Positions 55,527-64,000 of a DNA stretch of 64,000 nt are shown here, one piece after another. Under the pieces are notes generated by a model, which ran no database searches, was not told the DNA's origin, and worked only from the letters and a program-made list of their open reading frames with translations. The position numbers and the translations under genes were made by a program. The stretch's first letter is position 1, and each line of letters starts with the position of its first letter. The DNA is from Uloborus plumipes (lineage: Eukaryota > Arthropoda > Arachnida > Araneae > Uloboridae), in NCBI GenBank assembly GCA_038373865.1, contig JAXGGA010001622.1, positions 1-64,000 on the forward strand. Direction: 5' to 3'.

Positions 55527-56042
55527 TCCATTTATGCCCAAGTTTTTTTTAAACATTTTTTTACATTTTTAACTGCTTAAAACTCTTTTGGAATGGTTTT
55601 ACTTTCATTTTAGGCGTAAAATAGATCACCGTTGCTATATTTATTAAGTTATTTAACGTCCTGTTTATGGGACACTATTCAGATATGTGTGCAAAATACG
55701 ACCTTACTTGACTTTACTTTTGCAAAGTAACATCACAGAAGGCATCTGTGATCAATTTTAAGCAAATCATTAAAAAATAGTTTAATTTTATGAAAAATAA
55801 GTTCGCAAAAAACACTACTTTCTGTGGCTACCCCATGCTGGATCGTTGCTTAACTGATTTATCTGAAAATAGCTGTCAATAAATAAACTCTGATGTCCAA
55901 CTAGTGGTTCTATCTGGCTTCCTCAAAAAGAGGGACTATTTAACTTGTGAAAAACAGCTTTAGTAAAATGATATACTCATTTCAGATTTTTGTATGCAAT
56001 AACTAACAAGCGTCCCGTTTTTGGCTACTGGGCATAAATGGG
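55527..56042. mobile_element. piggyBac-like MITE, 516 bp
   Basis: TTAA at 55523-55526 and 56043-56046, with inverted ends TCCATTTATGCCCA and (complemented) CCCATTTATGCCCA. This fits a short piggyBac-type element. It is not the same family as 52117-53527, whose ends differ after CCC. No coding sequence. Confidence 0.8.
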
Positions 56043-56046
56043 TTAA

Positions 56047-56661
56047 TAGAAAAACTGTGACTACGATTTCGCTTCTCTCTGAACTACAATCCTTTTTTGC
56101 GAAATACATGTTTACATCTAACTACTTGAGATTGGCAACGGATGCAAAAATTTACCGTTGAATTTTTTGAATCAGCGATAACAGATTTGTTATTTTAAAA
56201 GTAAAAACCTACAATTTTACTTAATACTGAATAGAAAATATATTTATGCTATTCCTCCTGCAAGAACGGTACAAATTAGTCGGATTTTAAAGCAAAGATA
56301 TAGTAGGACTCTAAACTTCGGAAACCAAGCTTTTGGGAAGAACACTACGCTTTATTAAGTGAATGCGTTTCGTAACAACCTTAATTTGGTAGACTTGGAA
56401 CTAATAACATTTCTTAGGGTAGTTAAGTCTTTTTATGACGGCAGTGAATGATTGTTTATCACAAAGTGGCTGCAACGGATGAATTTATTTGAACCAACAT
56501 TAATCGCATTACCTCGTTATTTTTGTGCGCATTTTTGTTTATTTTTATTAAAAAGCTAATAAAATAATTCTTAATATCCCTAACTGCACTGCAATCAAAA
56601 TATAACTATTTGAAAGCATTGAATAGTTGGGGGGAATGATTCAAAAATGCGAAGCATGAGC
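56047..56661. other. No feature seen
   Basis: AT-rich, no recognised gene or repeat. Confidence 0.5.
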
Positions 56662-58229
56662 TACACTAGGTGGCCAAAAGTATCCGGACACTTTCAAAAA
56701 TTCATTTTTACATATAGCTCGAGAAATAAGTGATCAATTGTTCTTTAACTTTAGTCATACAAAATATAGGCTTCACCGAACATTTCCAAGTTGAAATTAA
56801 ATTACCCTTGCATTTGGGGACGACAAGAAGGGGGGTTGAAAGAAAAACCACTTTATGACCATAACTCTTCGAAAATAGCTCGGAATAAGCTATAAATTTC
56901 AGTAATTAATTAGCATACTATGTATATAACTACTGTACCAATTTTTATGAACGTATCACTCTTACTTCCGAAGATATGAAACATTTTTTAAAAAACGGCA
57001 ATTTTATTTGAAGGGTTTTTGCTCATAACACGCAGAGTTTTTGATCAAACCTTATCAACACTTCAGGAAAGATGACAAAATACAAGAGAAAAAACATACT
57101 AAAACGGTAAATAAAAATATTAAAAATCCGATGAGATATGAACGTTAAAAGGAAATAATTTTTCACGGCGCATGCGCGAACGACAGAAATTTATAACTAC
57201 AAAAATACTGTAGCCTGGTTTATACTGCATCTTATAAAAAAAGTTCCAGTTGAATATCGTAAAAATTGAAAAAGATATCAGCGATCTAGTGAGCTGTAAT
57301 TCATTCATTCGCAGACAATACATAAATGGCAAGGGGTTCTCCACAAATAGTGTGGTAACAATTGAGCATTTTCTTCAATGTTAAATTGTATACAGTTTGA
57401 AAATTTATATTCGGCATAGAAGTCACATTTCGCCTATTCGGCCAAAAAGACCTTATACGTAGGTGGCCAAAAGTATCCGGACACCCCCTGAAACGTTGGT
57501 TTTGAACGATGACGCAATAACCTTTAATTTAAAAATAGCTCTTTGTGGACAGACCCTCACTTTTTATGTATTGTCTGCGAATGAATGAAATACAGCTCAC
57601 TAGATCGCTGATATCTTTTTCAATTTTCATGATATTCAACTGAAACTTTTTTTATAAGATGAAGTATAAATCAGGGTACAATATTTTTGTAGTTATAAAT
57701 TTCTGTCGTTCGCGCATGCGCCGTGAAAAAATATTTCCTTTTAACGTTCATATCTCATCGGATTTTTAATATTTTTATTTACCGTTTTAGTATGTTCTTT
57801 CTCTTGTATTTTGTCATTTTTCCTGAAGTTTTGATAAGGTTTGATCAAAAACTCTGCGTGTTATGAGCAAAAACCCTTCAAATAAAATTGCCGTTTTTTA
57901 AAAAAATGTTTCATATCTTCGGAAGTAAGAGTGGTACGTTCATAAAAATTTGTACAGTAGTTATACATAGTATGCTAATTAATTACTGAAATTTATAGCT
58001 TATTCCGAGCTATTTTCGAAGAGTTATGGTCAAAAAGCGGTTTTTCTTTCAACCCCCCTTCTTGTCGTCCCCCAAATGCAAGGGTAATTTAATTTCAACT
58101 TGGAAATGTTCGGTGAAGCCTATATTTTGTATGACTAAAGTTAAAGAACAATTGATCACTTATTTCTCGAGCTATATGTAAAAATGTGAATTTTTGAAAG
58201 TGTCCGGATACTTTTGGCCACCTAGTGTA
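56662..58229. mobile_element. 1.57-kb foldback with Tc1/mariner-type ends
   Basis: TA at both outer ends, then CACTAGGTGGCCAAAAGTAT followed by CCGGACACTTTC, inverted at the right. This resembles a known Tc1-type terminus (GGTGGCCAAAAGTAT). Here the inverted repeats are huge: 56664-57326 pairs with 57563-58227, about 665 bp per arm with few mismatches, around a 236-bp spacer. The spacer contains a third, internal copy of the terminus (GTGGCCAAAAGTATCCGGAC at about 57463). No transposase sequence is present. Confidence 0.85.
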
Positions 58230-59071
58230 TGATAAAAAACATTTTATTATGCATTTTGCTTTTTAAGAATAACAAGAAGTTCTGTCAAGAACTAAAGGAG
58301 CCTACTTTCCTGTACATCGACATCGGCATTCTCGCATCTGATCATTATTCTCTTGATTATCTGAGACTGAAAATTATGTGAAACATACCTTTTTAGCCCT
58401 TAGAGCTGATATCGAAAACCAAAATATACCCCTCTCATCAGATGAAATAGACACGTAAAAAGTAATTAACGAATAAATAAAGTTTTGTCGCACCTTTTAA
58501 AGAGTGTAACTGTTACAGTTCCTCCGTAGAAAAAATCCTCCATCGTTTTCAAAAAAAAAAAAATAATAATAATAATAATAAAATAAATAAATAAATAAAT
58601 AAAAGTACAAAGAGCATCAAAACACATTTTATCAAAGAAAGAAAAAAAAGAAAAAAAAAACTCGTCCGTTAATAAAATGTCTCGAATTTCACTTTTAATC
58701 CGTTGCCAGTTGTTAAATATAAATAAAGAATAAAATGTTCTCGTGAATGAAAAATTTTTGTTACAAAAAAAATCGTCTGCAAAAAAAAAAAAAAATAATA
58801 ATAATAAATAAAATAAAATAAATGAATAAATAAACAAAAAATCGTCTGCACGTTCAGTCATTTTTTTTTCTGAGCCTGCATTTCCGCCATGTTCGCGGAG
58901 TCGGAGTCGGAATCAGAGTCCTCACAGAAGATTACTCAGAAAAGTACTTTACAAACATTATTTATCAAAACCATTTTCTTACAAAGTTAGTTTGAAGGAA
59001 ATCCGACTTTAAGTTCAGGATCAACATTCAACTTAAATTCCCCGTAGATGCTAATGTTAATTTTTTTTTCT
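58230..59071. other. Simple sequence, hexamer run
   Basis: Two AAT/AAAT low-complexity runs follow A-tracts (58549-58603 and 58781-58836), with AATCGTCTGCA repeated on either side of the second. A degenerate CGGAGT/CAGAGT hexamer run (58896-58921) precedes the satellite. The long minus-strand frame over 58466-58861 is a translation of the low-complexity sequence. Confidence 0.6.
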
Positions 59072-60085
59072 GAACGGTTCAATATTGAACGAAAAATGGT
59101 TCAAATCAAAAAGCGAAATATGGGAATGTATGGGAAAGCCTCTCCGAGATCTTTCAAACAAAAAAAAGTTTATTCCATTCGGACGGTTCACTCAAAAGTT
59201 ATTAGGTGGGGAAAGGTTGCTTGAACGAAAAAATGCTCAAATGGAAAATTTAAATACGGTAATGAAGTATCCTTGCTGAGATCCTTCGAACAAAAAAAAA
59301 AAGTTTATTTAAATCGGACTGTTCACTCAAAAGTTATTAGGGGTGACAGCTTGATTGAGCGGTTCAATGTTGAACGAAAAATTGTTCAAATCGGAAATGT
59401 AAATACGGGAATGAAGTATCCTTGATAAGATATTTCGAACAAAAAAAAGTTTGTTCAAATCGGATTGTTCACTCAAAAGTTAGCATCGCGGGACAGGTTG
59501 TTTGAACGGTTCAAAGTTGAACCAAAAATTGTTCAAATCGAAAAATCAAATATGGGAATGAGCTGTACTCGCCGAGATCTTTCGAACAAAAAAAAGTTTA
59601 TTCCATTCGGACGGTTCACTCAAAAGTTATTAGGTGGGGAAAGGTTGCTTGAACGGTTCAATGTTGAACCAAAAATGTTCAAATTGAAAATTTAAATACG
59701 GTAATAAAGTATCCTTGCCGAGATGCTTCGAACAAAAAAAAGTTTGTTTAAATCGGACTGTTCATTCAAAAGTTATTAGGGGTGACAGCTTGTTTGAACG
59801 GTTCAATGTTGAACGAAACATTGTTCAAATCGAAAATGTAGATACGGGAATGAAGTATCCTTGAAAAGATCTTTCGAACAAAAAAAAGTTTGTTCAAATC
59901 GGACTGTTCATTCAAAAGTTAGCATCGCGGGACAGGTTGTTTGAACGGTTCAAAGTTGAACCAAAAATTGTTCAAATCGAAAAATCAAATATGAGAATGA
60001 GCTGTACTCGCCGAGATCTTTCCAACAAAAAAAAGTTTGTCCAAATCGGAATGTTCATTCAAAAGTTATTAGGGGGGGACAGACA
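59072..60085 (+). repeat. 147-bp satellite in a three-monomer higher-order repeat
   Basis: Monomers begin with GAACGGTTCAATGTTGAACC (or variants) at 59072, 59222, 59357, 59504, 59651, 59796 and 59943. Most periods are 145-150 bp (one is 135). The monomers fall into three types in the order A-B-C-A-B-C-A. Type A has TATGGGAATGAGCTGTACTC, type B ends with GGGGTGACAGCTTG, type C ends with AGCATCGCGGGACAGGTTG. The block AGCATCGCGGGACAGG recurs at 59483 and 59923, 440 bp apart (three monomers). The array closes with a GACA run (60078-60106). All monomers share TTCGAACAAAAAAAAGTTTG. It may be the expanded 3' end of a LINE or Penelope-like element. Confidence 0.85.
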
Positions 60086-60186
60086 GACAGACAGACCGAC
60101 AGACCGACACACAAATTCCCCATCTCAATACCCTACTTTCAAATTTTTAATTTTTCGATATTCATTTTACCTTTTTATTTTTTTAA

Positions 60187-60275
60187 CTTGGCGATATTTT
60201 TTGGACTTGGCGATATTTTTTACTTGGCGATATTTTTTAACTTGGCGATATTTTTTGGACTTGGCGATATTTTTT
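60187..60275 (+). repeat. Minisatellite, five copies of CTTGGCGATATTTTTT
   Basis: Five units of 16 to 20 bp, alternating between the linkers GGA and AA before CTTGGCGATATTTTTT. The linker alternation suggests duplication of a two-unit block. Confidence 0.85.
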
Positions 60276-62053
60276 AGATGCATTAAGCTACTTTTAATAC
60301 TTTTTTCGTTTTTCTTTTATTTTTAACGGGAAAGTAGGCTAAAAAGTAGCACATTTTAAATGATGAGCATAATTATACGCAAGAAAAGTTTGAATTGTGA
60401 AAAAAAATCTGAATGTATTTTTTATCAGTCTTTCATGAAGCTTCTACATTGTTTTATCAGATGAAGCTTCTTTTCTTGCCTGATGAGTTGTAGTTTGCCA
60501 AGGAATACAACGTATAGACACACCAAGTTTAATTTATAACATAACTTCTTCAGAACTCTGCATTCTAAAACTTATAGTCATGCACAGGCAGTCTCAAATT
60601 TCTTTCAACCTCAAAAAATGCACGGAAAAACAAAAGACATACAGGTACTGGCCGCAGTGCAAATGAAGCCCTGTTTCATATATGAATAACGTTTCCATTA
60701 AATTATGTACCAAATCTTTTTCAAAGCTTTTGCGGTATACTTAATGTTATGATAGCGTTCTTGGACTAGCGAATAGATGCTCGTGCTATCGTTACTCGAA
60801 ATTCTAAGCATTTCTTGCTAATGCTCAATCATTTGAATTCCTATAAAAAAATTATCCCGTATTCCATCAATTATTTTTAATATCCTTCTCCAACATTACG
60901 TAACGTGTATGTTCTTTGCCTTTTCATAAATATAATCATTTTTCATTTTAAGTAGATTCCCCTGCCATTCCGCTATTTCTTAAATTAGCTTATAGCGAGT
61001 GTGTATGTGCTCTAACTGTTTAGTCAGTGATTTTTTCACGTATTTTGAGGCTGGTGTAATGCGGGATGGATTTTTTTTTCTTGAGATAAATGATCATCAG
61101 CGATTAAGAGAAAACATTTTCAAATATTTGTTCAAGCGATCGACTGGTATTTCCCTACTTATATGAAGAATTAAATCACTTATTCAGATATATCCTTATG
61201 TAATCTCACTTATGTTTTCATGTATGGCAATGAATTTGGAAAGGTAAAGAATACTAAAATGCATATACGTTTTAAGTCATTTTGTTTGATTTGTTAGCAT
61301 TGAAAAATATTTGAATAAAGTAGTATCATTTTTTTTTTGAACAGATTGCTGTGTTTAGATTTTTTTTTTTTTTTGGAAGAACTCACCACTTTTTAGGGCA
61401 GCCATCATGGTACATTATAGCTTATTCTTTTTTGTTAGGCCAAACAAGGTCAGTTTAGGTTACTTGTCTAGTTTTAATTTAAAAAGACAACATTTACTTA
61501 TTTAAAAAAAGATGGTTTGAAATCAATTCACAATAAATTTGTAATTTTTTTTTGCAATCTCACTCCGAGTATTTTTAGGTAATTGTAATAAATATCGCAT
61601 TGTTTAAGCACAAAAAATTCTAACACTGGAAAACTGTGTGATACTCTTAAAAGAGGCCAGTGTTTCTAGGTTAAGAGTCAGCGCCCTAAGTTCTTCAGGC
61701 TGCGTAAGGCACACATTGTAAGGCGTTCATTTGACAAACTAATGAAAAGGAAGAAACATGTTCATTAAAAGTTTTACAGATATTGAAATATTTTCCTTTT
61801 AGTTCAAAAGATGCGTCTTATTTCAAAACAGGAAAAAATTATAGATTTTTTTTTTCATGCAAGTACTTTTCTCCATGGGCAATTTGTGTAATTAAACAAC
61901 CCTCTTTTATGGTAATTAAGGATCATTTTTCGCGATATTTATTTATTTGAAAAAACATCATAAGTGTCATTAATTCAAAATTAACCATTTCTCATTTCTT
62001 ATCCTCAATAATCTTTAAATTAGTTTAAAAACTAAAAAATGCGCTTTCAGATG
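60276..62053. other. Gene-free AT-rich stretch
   Basis: T-runs near 61330 and 61362. No recognised gene, element or tandem repeat. Confidence 0.5.
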
Positions 62054-62340
62054 CACTTATAATACATCAACATGTAATATAATTTAGCCTTTAGTATTAA
62101 TAATGGTATTAAATATATTGCTTTTATATTTGCAAAGAACGTGAATTTTATCTTCTATTCAGAGTTACATACACACAAAGAACTGAAACACTTATAATAT
62201 ATAACATGTAATATAGTTTAGCCTTTAGTATTAATAAGAGTATTAAATTTATTACTTTTATATTTGTAAAGAACGTGGATTTTATCTTTTATTCAGAGTT
62301 ACATACATACAAACAAACCCACATGTGAAAATAATAAAAG
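62054..62340 (+). repeat. 120-bp repeat, copies 2 and 3 in tandem
   Basis: Two copies start at about 62054 and 62188 (period about 134 bp), both matching 52925-53045. The third copy keeps the ACATACATACAAACAAACCC tail and GTGAAAATAATAAAAGCG exactly as in the piggyBac-like element. Confidence 0.75.
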
Positions 62341-63352
62341 CGTATTAAATAGGCTAAAAAGAGTTTTTATTTCATTTTGTAATTAGCTTGTCTTATTCAG
62401 TACGTGTTTCAGTGCTAGCACAGAAAAGAAAGCGTTAGCTAAAAACTAAATTGAATAACAAATCGGGTCAACTTTCCACTTTTATGGTTTGAAAAAAAAT
62501 GCTAAGTTAGATTTAAAGCTAACTGCAAACATATTAAGCTTGCTTTTAATTAGATAATATGCCTAATGGGGAGGAAAAACAAGGTGTTTACCAAACTCTT
62601 TAACAGCGTAAATTTAATACCAGTGCTCTCACTACTTACGACAGATTTATTATATTCTTATAAATATAGAGGAATGCAGAATTTGCAGTAATTAATGTCT
62701 CTGAAATTTTTCTATTTTGGAAAAATAAGTTTTATTAGACGTAGTAGAATTCAACCTGCTTTGATAATAAAGGCTAGTTCCGAACATTTCTTCGAGTGAA
62801 TAACCTGCAACTTTAACGTCCAATAACACTAATTACAGAATCGGTACATTTCACATGAAGAACAAAGCTTCTTTTGGTCGACTTATTTTATTCATTCGTA
62901 TAAACTAGAGGAAGAATGTTTACGTGGTTTAATAGTTAGGGGGATTAAAAAAAAACTAGTTTTTTTTTCTCGGAACGTTTCAATGCGTAAAAGTTGCCAA
63001 GTGTTTAAAAAATATGTATTAATAAAAGAAATGAAATATTCACTCCAGGCGTACCGAGAAAAGTGAAAACTTGAACGATTACGTATGTATTTTTTGAATC
63101 ATCAGGAAATATTTGTTGATTCGTCGGAAGTCAACTATAACGAGACCAATATATGTAAATAGTTATATACAGACGTGTGCCGGTAACGGTAACAGTGTCG
63201 TAAGCTTAGTTGCTTTTTTTTTTCTAAAGATAGAAAAAGATAGAATATAAATATAGAAAAAACTCTTTTTTTTTCATTGAAAAGTGGTTCCGCGTAATAC
63301 CGAAACAGGCATATGCAATGTTTTGCAAGTTTGTGCTTTTAACAAGCTATTA
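62341..63352. other. No gene seen
   Basis: AT-rich, no recognised feature. CCGGTAACGGTAACAGTG near 63180-63197 is a short direct repeat. Confidence 0.5.
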
Positions 63353-63531
63353 CAGTCGACGCTCGTTATAACGACCACACGTTATAAAGTCCATCTTAAT
63401 ATAACGACCGGTGAGATAACCCCCAACTGTATCCCAATATACTCTATGTTCTACCTCTTATAGCTACCACTCGTTATAAAGACAGTTTTCTGTAGGACGG
63501 AGACGGTCGTTATATCGAGCAAGAAAAGCAG
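63353..63531. mobile_element. pogo/Tigger-like MITE with decayed right end
   Basis: After TA the left end reads CAGTCGACGCTCGTTATAAC followed by GACC. The right part contains GGTCGTTATATCGAGC, the inverse, but its last bases are altered (AAGAAAAGCAGTC). Internal CGTTATAAAG and CTTATAG words echo the terminus. This is the typical pogo/Tigger MITE form. Confidence 0.7.
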
Positions 63532-63553
63532 TCGAAAACTTTGTACAATTAAT

Positions 63554-63696
63554 GAAGTTAAAAATACAAGACAACGTGTTCAAAGTACAAATAAAATAGT
63601 AAAAAAGAGTTTGAAAACTCTAGCAAACCGTTCGTTTTCACTCTTTTTAATATTTTATTTGTACTTTTGAACACGTTGTCTTGTTTTTATAACTTC
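63554..63696. repeat. Hairpin with 57-bp arms
   Basis: 63554-63610 (GAAGTTAAAAATACAAGACA and onward) pairs with 63640-63696 (ending GTCTTGTTTTTATAACTTC) with about four mismatches, around a 29-base loop. It is a small palindromic MITE candidate 22 bp after the pogo-like MITE. Confidence 0.7.
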
Positions 63697-64000
63697 GCTA
63701 TTATATATATTTTTACTTTTAGCGCAAACATATTTTTTTATATCTTAATTACTACAGCATTGACTCTAAATAGAAACACAGTTTTTAATTTACATTTACA
63801 TCTTCATAATTTAATGTATTCTTCTGAAACGAGAGGGAGCAAAAGATGATGTAACACATGCCATTATAATACGACAGAACGAGTTACAGAAATGAGTTCC
63901 TATTCAAGTTTTCCCAGCGCACTAATTAATAATAGCTATTTAATTATCTCCGCATGCCATATTTCGTTTATTAATTTCGCGGGTTTTCTTTCATTTTTTG
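63697..64000. other. No feature seen
   Basis: AT-rich to the window end. Confidence 0.5.

Noticed and set aside
58466..58861. 131-codon open frame on the minus strand
   Set aside because: Composed of translated AAT/AAAT microsatellites and A-tracts.
59937..60326. 129-codon open frame on the + strand
   Set aside because: It translates satellite, GACA run and minisatellite; the protein is a repeat of TWRYF/LDLAIF.

Overview
The window is strongly AT-rich animal DNA, most likely arthropod, with a chelicerate such as a spider as my best guess. The grounds are two decayed Tc1 elements, two Helitrons, hAT and piggyBac-like elements, tRNA-derived SINE heads, many small inverted-repeat elements and no prokaryote-style gene packing. 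There is no rRNA, no convincing functional tRNA gene, no CRISPR array and no intact host gene. The only protein sequence I recognise belongs to broken transposable elements. The content is essentially a nest of mobile DNA, much of it dateable by target-site duplications that can be read directly.

Region 1 to 14.7 kb: mostly plain AT-rich sequence. It holds a 1.3-kb element with a GGTTGTGAC word repeated at both ends (7276-8589), a 626-bp foldback with a tRNA-like Pol III promoter in each arm (9273-9898), and a CAGT-ended 559-bp element (10039-10597).

Region 14.7 to 37.2 kb: both edges carry the same CTAG-rich sequence in inverted orientation. Inside are a 3.9-kb hAT-like element with a perfect 8-bp duplication that itself holds a 193-bp hAT MITE, a 148-bp satellite, a 3.45-kb element with CGCGTATAAGTCGA ends, a SINE, a second hAT element with transposase remains (25092-26958), several MITEs, and a 2.64-kb foldback with arms of about 1.08 kb (34321-36960). 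Between 23.9 and 33.4 kb there are weak signs of a host gene on the + strand: a CpG-rich promoter-like stretch followed by a few splice-bounded open segments. I cannot name the product.

Region 37.2 to 49.2 kb: a deleted Helitron that keeps the C-terminus of its helicase (37739-39494), three to four copies of a 310-bp MITE, a Tc1 element (43878-45354) directly followed by a reversed non-autonomous Helitron (45361-46805), and a second, better preserved Tc1 element (47775-49193).

Region 49.2 to 64 kb: a 1.58-kb element with seven GTTACCGATCTGA-type words, two TTAA-flanked piggyBac-like elements, a 1.57-kb foldback with Tc1-type ends (56662-58229), a 147-bp satellite organised in a three-monomer higher-order repeat (59072-60085), and further small inverted repeats.

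Main themes: long inverted repeats that could be transcribed into double-stranded RNA; several otherwise unclassified elements that each reiterate a private GC-rich word; and two unrelated satellites that both have a nucleosome-sized monomer.
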